From Streptomyces misionensis (lineage in GTDB: Bacteria > Actinomycetota > Actinomycetes > Streptomycetales > Streptomycetaceae): a stretch of 38,734 bases of DNA. The notes beneath the pieces were generated by a model, which saw only the letters and a program-made list of their open reading frames with translations, ran no database searches and was not told the origin of the DNA. Numbering within the stretch: position 1 is the stretch's first letter; each line of letters begins with the position of its first letter. Location of the stretch: assembly GCF_007896895.1 (NCBI RefSeq), contig NZ_VOGW01000006.1:50864-89597 (forward strand). The letters are read 5' to 3'. Made by a program: the position numbers and the translations under genes. This document shows positions 8,537-16,174 of the stretch, one piece after another.

Positions 8537-9935
8537 CAATGCCGTTGCTTTAGTGATCGTGCCATCGGTGGTTCAGGGTGAGGACGACCGGGGAACGACG
8601 CTGGCTGGCGGGTTCTTCGGGGGCCTTGCTGCCGTAGCCGGTGATGCAGGAGCGGATCTTGCGGGGGCAGTCACGGGGCCGGCGGCGGGGTAACAGGCTG
8701 CGGCCGATCTCGGCGAGCCCGAGGTGCCGGTCTCGTCTGCGGGCGGAGGGGGGAAAAGCCGCTCGGTGAGATCACCGTGCGGCGGACGACGTGTAGGGCT
8801 CGGGTGAACGAGGTCCGCTCTGCAGTGCTGCTGTGCAGCCGAGCGGCTTCGTCCAGTAGATCCCGGGTGGCATGGTGCACGATCAAGTGCGCGTAGATCT
8901 CCTGCCGCACCCCGTCCGGAGTCTGCGACCTGAGGACCGGCCGGCCGCGCTGGTGGGTCTTGATCTCGTCGAAGACCAGCTCGATCTCCCAGCGCCGGGC
9001 GTAGAGCGCGGCAAGCTCGGCGGCCGGGTACTCCTCGTGATCGGTGAGGCTGGTGATCAGCCGGACGATGTCCGGCTGGCCGTCGACGCGGTATTCGATG
9101 ACCCGGACCACGGCCGGTGGGGCCTTGAGCGTTCCGGCCGCTTTGCTGTGCTTGTTCGCCTCGATCCGGGCGAGGTAACTGCCGTCGGGCAGCACGTCCT
9201 GGACCCGGCGGGCCTTGCGCCGCTCGATCCGCCAGAGAAGGTGAGTGCCCTGGTCGCGCAGCCGGTGCCAGCGGGCCAGGCCCCATAGCCCGCGGTCGGC
9301 CAGCAGCAGCGTCCCGCTTCCAACGTGGGCGTCCAGGGCGTCGGAGACGATCCGCTCGGACTCCTTGAACCCTCCGACCACGGCGTCGAGCACGGCGTGG
9401 GAGGAACACTCGGCCACCGCGACCACGCGGGCCTGCGGATACCCCATCGGACTGCGCTGCGATCCCGACTTGCCGAAGGTGTCGTTGTTCGCCGCCGTGT
9501 CCGGCACGGCCAGCAGCGTCCCGTCCAGGGCCAGCACCCGCAGCCCGCGGAAGAGATCGTCTTCCCTGCCCAGTGGCCGGGCCACGGCCCGGAACAGTTC
9601 CCGCATCACGGTCCACCCCAGCCGGTGCCGGGCCCTGGTCAGCGAGGACTTGTTCACTCCGGTCCAAAGCCGCAGGCCCGGATCGCCGGTCTTCACCAGA
9701 CGCAGGACCTCCAGGTAGTCGGCCTGCGGGAACAGGCACATCGCCAGCACGAAGTACACCGTGAACCGGGCGGACAGCAGACGTCGGCGCTTCTCCGAGC
9801 GGCCGGCCTCATCGACCACCCGGTCCACCAACTCCGGCGGGCACGACCGGGTCAGCACTCCCAGCCCCAGCCGCTCCAGACGGGATATCAGCACACCGGC
9901 TCAACCGGCCGACAGCCTCAAAAGCAACGGCATTG
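8537..9935. mobile_element. IS4-family insertion sequence, 1399 bp, with TIRs and TSD
   Basis: The left end reads CAATGCCGTTGCTTTAGTG (8537-8555). The right end, reverse-complemented, reads CAATGCCGTTGCTTTTGAG (9935-9917). The first 15 bases are identical and 17 of 19 match. CCATGCCCAC is duplicated outside both ends. Inside is one DDE transposase gene on the minus strand. The element lies between the hypothetical gene (start 8381) and the MpaB-like gene (start 10080) and interrupts neither. Joining the flanks restores CCCCAG-12 nt-CTGGGG, a hairpin target. The intact duplication and repeats suggest a recent insertion. Confidence 0.92.
8671..9894 (-). CDS. IS4-family transposase, C-terminus frameshifted
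   Basis: 407-aa open frame from a GTG start at 9894 (an in-frame TGA lies 9 nt upstream). The N-terminal IS4 domain (about 15-75) contains VVDEAGRSEKRRRLLSARF. The DDE catalytic core has LALDGTLLAVPD, LLADRGLWG, and the YREK-type motif YARRWEIELVFDEIK, so all three acidic residues are present. After GF (about residue 356) the frame reads through a non-conserved proline/arginine tail. The plausible native tail, rich in Arg and ending NHRWHDH, is in the +1 frame and stops at 8550. A run of four T and six C (minus strand; 8748-8757) marks the slip. Either programmed frameshifting or a one-base indel explains it. Confidence 0.88.
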   Translation of the reverse strand: MLISRLERLGLGVLTRSCPPELVDRVVDEAGRSEKRRRLLSARFTVYFVLAMCLFPQADYLEVLRLVKTGDPGLRLWTGVNKSSLTRARHRLGWTVMRELFRAVARPLGREDDLFRGLRVLALDGTLLAVPDTAANNDTFGKSGSQRSPMGYPQARVVAVAECSSHAVLDAVVGGFKESERIVSDALDAHVGSGTLLLADRGLWGLARWHRLRDQGTHLLWRIERRKARRVQDVLPDGSYLARIEANKHSKAAGTLKAPPAVVRVIEYRVDGQPDIVRLITSLTDHEEYPAAELAALYARRWEIELVFDEIKTHQRGRPVLRSQTPDGVRQEIYAHLIVHHATRDLLDEAARLHSSTAERTSFTRALHVVRRTVISPSGFSPLRPQTRPAPRARRDRPQPVTPPPAP

Positions 9936-9945
9936 CCATGCCCAC
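9936..9945. repeat. IS4 target-site duplication, right copy
   Basis: CCATGCCCAC, identical to 8527-8536 and directly next to the right inverted repeat of the IS. Confidence 0.88.
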
Positions 9946-10079
9946 CCTGGGGGAGGCCTTGAGCGTGCATCGTGTCGAACACACGCCCCGCCCACCCTTC
10001 GAAAGGGGGACTCAGCGATGGTTTCATCTCCTTGCGGGGCCGTAGAGTTGTCACCCGGCGGCAGAAGGGGGACGACGCG

Positions 10080-10985
10080 GTGAAGCGCTTCGAGCGGCTG
10101 GAACGGATCCGCCGGCTGGACCCGGTGGCGGACGCGCCGGAGATCTACCGGCTCAGCGCCGCCTACGAATTCCCCTGGGACTACACCCGCGCCCTGGAGC
10201 TGGCCCTCTACCGCACCTATGCCGTGCCGAGCATCGGCCGGCTCCTCGCGCGGACGGCCGAACTGACCGAGCGCACCCAGAAGCGCTACGACGACACCGC
10301 GCTGCTCCTCGACACCGTCATGGAGCACGGCTTCGCCGCCGAGCAGGGGCGTACCGCGATCCGGCGCATCAACCAGATGCACCGCAGCTACGACATCAGC
10401 GACGATGACATGCGGTACGTGCTCAGCACCTTCGTCGTGATGCCCCGGCGCTGGATCGACGCCTACGGCTGGCGCCGGCTGTCGCGGCACGAGATCGTCG
10501 CCACCGCCGAGTACTACCGGACCCTCGGCCGGCACATGGGCATCCCGGACATCCCCAGGACCTACGAGGAGTTCGAGACCCTTCTCGACACCTACGAGGA
10601 GGCCAACTTCGGCTGGGACGAGGGAGCCCGTCGGGTCTCGGACGCCACCCTCCGCCTGATGGCGTCCTGGTATCCGCGCCCGCTTGCGCCCCTGCTGCGC
10701 ACCGGGGTGCTCGCCCTGCTCGACGACCCGCTGCTGCGCGCGTTCCGCTACCCGAAGCCCGCTGCCGGCACCGTCGCGCTCGTGCGGCGTGCCGTCAGGG
10801 CGCGTGGCCGGGTGGTGCGACTGCTGCCGCCGCGCCGCGCCCCGCACTTCGCGCGCCAGAACTGGGAGATCAAGGGATACCCGAACGGCTACCGCGTGGC
10901 CGACCTCGGCACTCGCCCGGTCCCGGGACTGCGCGGCTGCCCGGTGCGGCACCTGGACAGCTCAGCGGCCGACGTCGCCGAGTGA
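10080..10985 (+). CDS. Oxygenase MpaB/DUF2236 family protein
   Basis: 301-aa protein of the DUF2236 family, which includes the fungal MpaB oxygenase and the heme b latex-clearing proteins (rubber oxygenases). The conserved opening PEIYRLSAAYEFPWDYTRALE (about 20-40), the TYAVPSIGRLLARTGEL-like region (about 45-60) and the central INQMHRSYDISDDDMRYVL (about 99-117), with a candidate heme-ligand His, support the family call. The GTG at 10080 has AGAAGGGGGA upstream; earlier in-frame codons back to 9972 are a non-coding extension. The substrate is unknown. Its last 24 bp overlap the end of the convergent PadR gene. Confidence 0.8.
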   Translation: MKRFERLERIRRLDPVADAPEIYRLSAAYEFPWDYTRALELALYRTYAVPSIGRLLARTAELTERTQKRYDDTALLLDTVMEHGFAAEQGRTAIRRINQMHRSYDISDDDMRYVLSTFVVMPRRWIDAYGWRRLSRHEIVATAEYYRTLGRHMGIPDIPRTYEEFETLLDTYEEANFGWDEGARRVSDATLRLMASWYPRPLAPLLRTGVLALLDDPLLRAFRYPKPAAGTVALVRRAVRARGRVVRLLPPRRAPHFARQNWEIKGYPNGYRVADLGTRPVPGLRGCPVRHLDSSAADVAE

Positions 10986-11495
10986 CGCGAGGGTGTCGCG
11001 CAGCCAGGCGAGTTCGGCCCGGCTCGTGGCACGCGCGATGGTGAGGATGCCCTGCCGGAAGGGGTCGTCCGCTTCTTCGGCGCCGATCGGCCGGTCGCCG
11101 TCGTAGAAGAAGCTCGTCGGCTCCTCCAGGAAGGCGAGCCGGCGCCGCAGCACGGCGGCCTGGGCGCCCGGGTCCTCCAGGTGCCGCAGGAAGGCGAGCA
11201 GAACGAACCACTGGTTCTCGTCGGTGATCTCGCGCTGCGCGGGTTCGGCGAGCCGGCGCCGCAGCTCCCGCCTCCCCTCCTCGGTGAGTCGCAGCACATG
11301 GCGCGGCGCGGCCACGGCCCCCGGCTCGGTGGCTCGTACCAGCAGGCCCGCCTTCTCCAGTCGCTTGATCGCCGGATACAGCGTGCTCTCCGCGACAGGC
11401 TTCACATGGCCGGTGAGCGCCGCGATGTGCCGGCGCAGGACGTATCCGTGCAGCGGGGCCTCGTACAGGAAACCCAGGATGGCGAGTTCGAGCAT
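10962..11495 (-). CDS. PadR family transcriptional regulator
   Basis: 177-aa regulator. The N-terminal PadR winged helix begins LELAILGFLYEAPLHGYVL (about 2-20) and includes the recognition region VAESTLYPAIKRLEKAGLL (about 34-52). The C-terminal half (about 85-177) is the helical Vir-type dimerisation domain. The ATG at 11495 gives the canonical family N-terminus; a TTG at 11507 would add four residues, and neither has a strong ribosome site. It is divergent from an alpha/beta hydrolase, and the gap contains two palindromes that make good PadR operators. Autoregulation and control of the hydrolase are inferred. Confidence 0.9.
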   Translation of the reverse strand: MLELAILGFLYEAPLHGYVLRRHIAALTGHVKPVAESTLYPAIKRLEKAGLLVRATEPGAVAAPRHVLRLTEEGRRELRRRLAEPAQREITDENQWFVLLAFLRHLEDPGAQAAVLRRRLAFLEEPTSFFYDGDRPIGAEEADDPFRQGILTIARATSRAELAWLRDTLASLGDVGR

Positions 11496-11518
11496 GTACG
11501 CATTCAACCGTATGACGA

Positions 11519-11530
11519 CGCTGTACAGCG
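11519..11530. promoter_or_regulatory. 12-bp palindrome, candidate PadR operator 1
   Basis: CGCTGTACAGCG is perfectly symmetric and lies 24 bp upstream of the padR ATG. The TGTACA core resembles the dyads bound by PadR proteins. Its position would allow autorepression. Confidence 0.45.
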
Positions 11531-11553
11531 ATGCGGGGATACTCTATGGACGC

Positions 11554-11577
11554 TATACATCGGCCACGATGTATAAT
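11554..11577. promoter_or_regulatory. Candidate PadR operator 2 over a TATAAT promoter
   Basis: TATACATCG (11554-11562) and CGATGTATA (11567-11575) form a perfect 9-bp inverted repeat around GCCA. Its right arm overlaps TATAAT (11572-11577), a consensus -10 for the alpha/beta hydrolase 44 bp downstream. A possible -35 is TGGACG (11547-11552), 19 bp upstream. ATGTAT-type dyads are typical for PadR repressors. Confidence 0.65.
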
Positions 11578-11620
11578 CCTTCAGCGATGATCCAAGACGG
11601 ACAGGGAGGGCGCGGGCGCG

Positions 11621-12376
11621 ATGCGGCAGGCGGTGTTCGACGGTGAGGGAAGCCAGATCCGCTGGACGGAGGTGTCCGGAGAGGAACCGGCCCGGGTCTA
11701 TCTCCACGGGCTGGGATCGATGTCCACGGCCTATCACGCGCATATCTCCGCCCGCCCGGAACTCGCGGGCAGACGCAGCCTCTTCATGGACCTCCCCGGT
11801 CACGGCCTCAGCGACCGGCCCCGGTACTTCGGTTACACGCTGGAGGAGCACGCCGACGCGGTCGCGGCCGCGCTGGACACGGCGGGAGTCACCGGCGCCG
11901 AGCTGATCGCGCACAGCATGGGCGGTGCCGTCGCGATCGTGCTCGCGCACCGCCGGCCCGGACTCGCCTCCCGGCTGGTGCTCACCGAGGCCAATCTGGA
12001 CGCCTTCCCGCCCCTGACCGCGGGCAGCAGCGCGATCGCCACCTACGAAGAGGAGGAATTCGTCGAGGAGGCGTTCGCGCGCGTGCTGGACGCCGTAGGT
12101 CCGGTGTGGGCGGCCACCATGCGACTGGCGGACCCGCGCGCCCTGCACCGCAGCGCGGTCGGACTGCGGCGTGGCTCCGACCCCGTTATGCGCACGATCC
12201 TGGCGGGCCTGGACATCGACCGGGTCTATCTGCAAGGGGAGAAGAGCGGTGAACTCGGTGACCGCGAGCGGCTGGAGGCCGCCGGGGTGCGGGTGCTGAC
12301 GGTGCCGGGCGCCGGGCACAACGTCATGTTCGACAACCCCGACGCCTTCGCCGCCGCCGTCGCCGGAACAGCCTGA
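11621..12376 (+). CDS. Alpha/beta hydrolase
   Basis: 251-aa soluble alpha/beta-hydrolase-fold enzyme. The oxyanion HGLGS (about 29-33), the nucleophile elbow AHSMGG with Ser99, and the C-terminal GAGHNVMF with His233 make a complete catalytic set; the acid is probably an Asp around 205-215. MDLPGHGLSDRP (about 56-67) is the usual strand-4 region. Esterase, lipase or C-C hydrolase activity are all possible. The ATG at 11621 follows AGGGAGGG. It is divergent from padR, and its promoter overlaps the palindrome at 11554-11575, so it is the most likely PadR target. It ends 4 bp from the convergent methyltransferase. Confidence 0.9.
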   Translation: MRQAVFDGEGSQIRWTEVSGEEPARVYLHGLGSMSTAYHAHISARPELAGRRSLFMDLPGHGLSDRPRYFGYTLEEHADAVAAALDTAGVTGAELIAHSMGGAVAIVLAHRRPGLASRLVLTEANLDAFPPLTAGSSAIATYEEEEFVEEAFARVLDAVGPVWAATMRLADPRALHRSAVGLRRGSDPVMRTILAGLDIDRVYLQGEKSGELGDRERLEAAGVRVLTVPGAGHNVMFDNPDAFAAAVAGTA

Positions 12377-12380
12377 CGCG

Positions 12381-12989
12381 TCAGTCCTCGCGCACGGAGA
12401 GAACGAGGAAGCGGGCGTTCTCGTCGGTGTACGACGTCATGCGCCAGCCCGAACGGGCGAGCAGCGGGCGGAGATTGGGCTCCGCCCGCAGGTCGTCGGA
12501 TGTGATCCGCCGACCCTGGCGCGCCGCCAGGGCGGCCCGGCCGATGGGGTGGAACAGGGCGAGCCTCCCGCCGGGTCGCACCACCCGGGCGAGTTCCCGC
12601 AGGTTCTCCTCCGGGCGAGGCAGATGCGCGATCAGCCCCGCGGCGAACACCGCGTCCAGAGATCGCGAGCGCAACGGCAGAGCTGTCACATCCGCGAGCA
12701 GCAGCACTCCCGCCCGGTCCCGGCCCGCGGTCACGGCCTCCGCGAGCATCTCCGGGGTCAGATCGGCGCCGAGCACCACACCGGTGGGGCCCACGGCGGC
12801 CCGCAGCGGCGGCAGCGCGCGCCCGGTTCCGCAACCCGCGTCGAGCACGCGGTCGCCCGCCCGCAGCCCCAGCTCGGTCACGGCGGCCGCGTACGCGGGG
12901 CCGTCGTCGGGGAATTTGCGGTCCCAGCCGGCGGCGCGGGCGGAGAAGAACTCCTGGACGTGCGTGTGATCGTCGGTCATGTCCCGCAT
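12381..12989 (-). CDS. Class I SAM-dependent methyltransferase
   Basis: 202-aa Rossmann-fold methyltransferase (Methyltransf_11 type). Motif I is VLDAGCGTGRALPPL (about 48-62), followed by the acidic end of strand 2 in LGADLTPEMLAEA (about 72-84), the motif LADVTALPLRSRSLDAVFAAG (about 99-119), and the post-motif region LARVVRPGGRLALFHP (about 132-147). The methyl acceptor is unknown. The ATG at 12989 has GGAGCGGGG at good spacing; a second ATG at 12980 would give 199 residues. It lies downstream of the PPOX-fold gene on the same strand (128-bp gap). Confidence 0.9.
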   Translation of the reverse strand: MRDMTDDHTHVQEFFSARAAGWDRKFPDDGPAYAAAVTELGLRAGDRVLDAGCGTGRALPPLRAAVGPTGVVLGADLTPEMLAEAVTAGRDRAGVLLLADVTALPLRSRSLDAVFAAGLIAHLPRPEENLRELARVVRPGGRLALFHPIGRAALAARQGRRITSDDLRAEPNLRPLLARSGWRMTSYTDENARFLVLSVRED

Positions 12990-13117
12990 GATGCCCCGCT
13001 CCGGCGCCGGTGTGCGGGCTGGGGCAGGTATCCGGCGGGTGCGCCGGGCGGGGCACGGGCTCGGGCGGGGCATCGGCTCGGCCGGGGCCGTGGATTCCGG
13101 TCGGCCGGGGTCGCCGC

Positions 13118-13546
13118 TCAGGCCGCCAGGTCGCGCACCGCCACCGCGTGGTCGACGGTGACGCGGACCAGCAACTCGCCCGGCACACCGTTGCGGGCGC
13201 CGAATTCCTCGGCGCGGTCCTCGCCCATGTACCGGGCGGCGACTTTCGCGGCCCAACGGCGCAGCTCCGCCGGGTCCTCCGACAGCCGGGCGCGGCCGTT
13301 CAGCGTGACGAAGTGGAACGGCGGCCGGTCGTCGTCCACGCACAGGGCGATCCGCCCGTCACGGGCGAGATTGCGCCCTTTCACCGTGTCCCGGCCGGTC
13401 TGGAAGACCACTTCGTCCCCGTCCAGCAGGAACCATACCGGGGCCACATGGGGGCTCCCATCGGCGCGAACGGTGGACAGTTTGCCGGTGCGGGTGCCCT
13501 CCGAGACGAACGCCCGCCATTCCTCGTCGGTCATCTTCTGTGCCAT
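13118..13546 (-). CDS. PPOX-class (pyridoxamine 5'-phosphate oxidase fold) protein
   Basis: 142-aa split-beta-barrel flavin- or F420-binding protein. GKLSTVRADGSPHVAPVWFLLDG (in the region 21-43) is the typical first strand pair of this fold, followed by VVFQTGRDTVKGRNLARDGRIALCVDD (in the region 46-72). This pattern is that of the Rv1155-like, F420-dependent group of actinobacteria, but cofactor choice cannot be proven here. The ATG at 13546 has AGGATGGG just upstream. The divergent neighbour is the roadblock gene 91 bp away. Confidence 0.85.
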   Translation of the reverse strand: MAQKMTDEEWRAFVSEGTRTGKLSTVRADGSPHVAPVWFLLDGDEVVFQTGRDTVKGRNLARDGRIALCVDDDRPPFHFVTLNGRARLSEDPAELRRWAAKVAARYMGEDRAEEFGARNGVPGELLVRVTVDHAVAVRDLAA

Positions 13547-13637
13547 GCGCCCATCCTGCTTGCCCGGACGCCGCACGTGGGGAAGGCTGGCGGAGGGTTC
13601 CTCCAGCCAGGGGGAGACATCACACGGGGAGACGGAA

Positions 13638-14051
13638 ATGGCGCAGAACCAGGGACTCGGCTGGCTCCTGGACGATCTGACGGAGCGTGTGGACGACGTC
13701 CGGCACGCACTCGTCCTGTCGAACGACGGGCTGGTCACCGGAGCGAGCACGGGCTTACGCCGTGAGGACGCGGAGCACCTGGCGGCGGTGGCATCCGGAC
13801 TGCACAGCCTCGCCAAGGGCTCGGGACGCCACTTCGGCGCGGGCGCGGTACGCCAGACGATGATCGAGTACGACGACGCCGTGCTGTTCGTGACCGCGGC
13901 CGGCTCCGGCAGCTGTCTGTGTGTGCTCAGCGGGGCGGCGGCCGACATCGGACAGATCGCCTACGAGATGACCCTGCTCGTCAACCGGGTCGGCGAACAT
14001 CTCGGCGTCGATGCCAGAAAGCCCGGACAAGCACCCAGCACAGACCTCTGA
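13638..14051 (+). CDS. Roadblock/LC7 domain protein (CvnB-like), TTA codon
   Basis: 137-aa protein with a single roadblock/LC7 domain (about 5-120). WLLDDLTERVDDVRHALVLSNDG and YEMTLLVNRVGEHLG are the usual start and end of CvnB/MglB-type regulators, which form complexes with small Ras-like GTPases. In Streptomyces such genes usually sit in conservons with a histidine kinase, a DUF742 protein and a GTPase; none is present here, so this is an orphan. Leu40 is encoded by TTA (13755-13757), the only in-frame TTA I found in the host genes of this window, which implies dependence on the bldA tRNA. The ATG at 13638 follows GGGGAG. A DUF6397 gene follows on the same strand. Confidence 0.9.
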   Translation: MAQNQGLGWLLDDLTERVDDVRHALVLSNDGLVTGASTGLRREDAEHLAAVASGLHSLAKGSGRHFGAGAVRQTMIEYDDAVLFVTAAGSGSCLCVLSGAAADIGQIAYEMTLLVNRVGEHLGVDARKPGQAPSTDL

Positions 14052-14078
14052 CCAGCTAGTTCTCAAAGATCCATGGAG

Positions 14079-14087
14079 TTATCCACA
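14079..14087 (+). other. DnaA-box-like nonamer TTATCCACA
   Basis: An exact match to the E. coli high-affinity DnaA box, in the 127-bp gap between the roadblock and DUF6397 genes. A single site may be chance. Confidence 0.3.
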
Positions 14088-14178
14088 GGGCCACCGCGAG
14101 AAGAGCGAAGCCGGCTACGGTGTGTGCACGGCGAACGCACGGGGCGTGAGCCACTCACTCCACCGGGGGAGTACGACC

Positions 14179-15258
14179 ATGTCGGTGAACACCTTCGACC
14201 CCACCCGCTCCGACACCTGCACCCAGGGCCGGGCAGCGCGGGAACTGGGGCTCCAGCGCGGCGAGTTCGACCTGGCGGTCCAGCTCGGCCATGTGCGGAC
14301 CGTGCCCGACGAGGGCGGGGGAGGAGGCCGGCTGGTGGAGCGCGCGGAGCTCGACCGGCTTCGGGCGCAGGACGGGTTCCCGGACACGTTCAGCGATCGG
14401 GTGCGGACCGTGGGCACCGTGGACGGTGCCGCCCTCATGGGCATCCCGGCGGGCCGCTTCACCCGGCTCGCGCGTCTGGGCCTGCTCGTGCCCGTCAGCT
14501 TCTACATCAACCGGTACAGGACCGTGGTCTGGCTGTATCTCGCGGAGGAACTGAAGCAGTTCGCGGCTGTCGCCGACAACGCGCACCTGCTCAAGGGACG
14601 TACACCCGAGACGCTGCGCAGCCAGCTCACGGACGGAGTGGACCTGCGAGCCCGCAACTGGCGCATGCGGCAGCTCGGATGCCGGCTGCGGCAGGCCGAC
14701 GGCCCGTGGGCCCGAGCCGGGGCGGTGGCCGCTTTGCTCCCGCCGGTCGAGGTCGCCGACATCGTGCAGGATCCGTACGAGCGGGCCCGGGTGAACCGGT
14801 GCCGGCCCGCGCTGCCCGGGCAGACACTTTCCGGCACCTCGGCCGGTCATCTCGCCGAGCGGATCACGACCGCGCAGGACGCGGACGAGATCGAGTGGCT
14901 GCGCAGCGAGCTCGCCAGGTGCGTCGAGGAGGCCCGCGCCCTCTCACCCGCCACCCGGCCGACCCTGCGCCGCGCCAGGCCGTCGAGGCGACCGACGGCC
15001 CGTCCCATCCCGCCCATGGCACGCACGGTCACGGCACCCGTGCTACCGCCGGGCGGAGCGGCCGAACCGCCGGACTGGGCCGCCGAACTGCGCCGGGTGG
15101 CCGGAGAACGCCTGTCGGAGCGGCCCCGGGCGTCGCTGGCGCTGACCGCCCCGCCCACGACTCCCCGGAACCACGGGGCGGGACCCACCCCGCCACGCTC
15201 CACTCGGCGGCTGCGTGCCTGGCTGCGACGCAGAAGCCCCCGGCCCGCCGAGGCGTGA
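14179..15258 (+). CDS. DUF6397 family protein
   Basis: 359-aa soluble protein that I match to the DUF6397 family by overall pattern. The N-terminal half appears to contain two helix-turn-helix-like units: about 15-68 (TQGRAARELGLQRGEFDLAV then a glycine-rich loop) and about 77-130 (VGTVDGAALMGIPAGRFTRL then FYINRYRTVVWLYLAEEL). This resembles excisionase/MerR-type winged helices, so DNA binding is plausible but unproven. The C-terminal third (about 255-359) is Pro/Arg/Ala-rich and probably disordered. The ATG at 14179 has GGGGGA upstream. It lies 127 bp after the roadblock gene on the same strand, suggesting a functional pair. Confidence 0.75.
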   Translation: MSVNTFDPTRSDTCTQGRAARELGLQRGEFDLAVQLGHVRTVPDEGGGGGRLVERAELDRLRAQDGFPDTFSDRVRTVGTVDGAALMGIPAGRFTRLARLGLLVPVSFYINRYRTVVWLYLAEELKQFAAVADNAHLLKGRTPETLRSQLTDGVDLRARNWRMRQLGCRLRQADGPWARAGAVAALLPPVEVADIVQDPYERARVNRCRPALPGQTLSGTSAGHLAERITTAQDADEIEWLRSELARCVEEARALSPATRPTLRRARPSRRPTARPIPPMARTVTAPVLPPGGAAEPPDWAAELRRVAGERLSERPRASLALTAPPTTPRNHGAGPTPPRSTRRLRAWLRRRSPRPAEA

Positions 15259-15285
15259 GCCCGCGCCGACCAGGCCGCCGACCCG

Positions 15286-16155
15286 CTACAGGGGCCTGAA
15301 CAGGCCTTCCTGGACGACCGAGACGAGCAAGCGCCCCTCCAGGTCGTAGATGCGTCCGCGGGCCAGGCCACGCCCGCCGGTGGCGATCGGCGACTCCTGG
15401 TCGTACAGGAACCACTCGTCGGCGCGGAACGGCCGGTGGAACCACATGGCGTGGTCCAGCGAGGCCATGTCGAAGCTCCGGCGGCCCCACAGCGGCTCGA
15501 TGGGGATGCGCACCGCGTCCAGAAGCGTCATGTCACTGGCGTAGGTCAGCGCGCAGGTGTGGACCAGCGGGTCGTCGCCCAGCGGGCCCACCGCGCGCAT
15601 CCAGACGGCACTGCGCGGTTCGGCGTCCTTGACCTCCTCGGCGGTCCAGCGCAGCGGGTCGGCATAGCGGATGTCGAAGGGCTGGCGGCGCACCATCCGC
15701 TCCAACTGCTCCGGCAGCGAGCCAAGGTGCTTGCGTATCTCCTCGGCCACCGTCGGCAGCGACTCGGGACGAGGCAGCTCCCGCGCCGGCGGGAGCTGGT
15801 GTTCGAACGGTCCTTCCTCAGGCTTGTGAAAGGAGGCGGTCAGATTGAAGATCGTGCGGCCCTGCTGCACGGCGGTGACCCGGCGTGTGGTGAACGAACG
15901 CCCGTCGCGGACCCGCTCCACCTGGTACACGATCGGCACGCCCGGACGGCCCGGGCGCAGGAAATACGCGTGCAGCGAGTGCACAGGGCGGTCCCCGTCC
16001 GTGGTACGGCCGGCGGCGACCAGGGCCTGGCCCGCCACCTGGCCGCCGAAGACCCGCTGCAGGGACTCCTGCGGGCTTCGGCCACGGAAGATGTTGACCT
16101 CGATCTGCTCCAGGTCGAGCAGATCGACCAGTCTTTCGGCCGGATTCGTCGTCAT
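15286..16155 (-). CDS. tesB: Acyl-CoA thioesterase II (TesB)
   Basis: 289-aa double-hotdog thioesterase that hydrolyses acyl-CoA to free fatty acid and CoA. The first hotdog has VFGGQVAGQALVAAGRTT (about 36-53) and HSLHAYFLRPG (about 59-69). The second has the catalytic region SLDHAMWFHRPFRADEWFLY and the C-terminal VVQEGLFRP, with the Asp and Gln that line the TesB active site. Length equals the family norm. The ATG at 16155 follows AGGAG. It begins only 19 bp after the helicase stop on the same strand, so the two are almost certainly cotranscribed. Confidence 0.94.
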   Translation of the reverse strand: MTTNPAERLVDLLDLEQIEVNIFRGRSPQESLQRVFGGQVAGQALVAAGRTTDGDRPVHSLHAYFLRPGRPGVPIVYQVERVRDGRSFTTRRVTAVQQGRTIFNLTASFHKPEEGPFEHQLPPARELPRPESLPTVAEEIRKHLGSLPEQLERMVRRQPFDIRYADPLRWTAEEVKDAEPRSAVWMRAVGPLGDDPLVHTCALTYASDMTLLDAVRIPIEPLWGRRSFDMASLDHAMWFHRPFRADEWFLYDQESPIATGGRGLARGRIYDLEGRLLVSVVQEGLFRPL

Positions 16156-16174
16156 GGGTGGGATTCTCCTGTGG

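Noticed and set aside
12381..13546. Methyltransferase and PPOX-fold genes as part of a biosynthetic cluster
   Set aside because: No scaffold enzyme, carrier protein or pathway regulator is nearby; both are ordinary solitary families.
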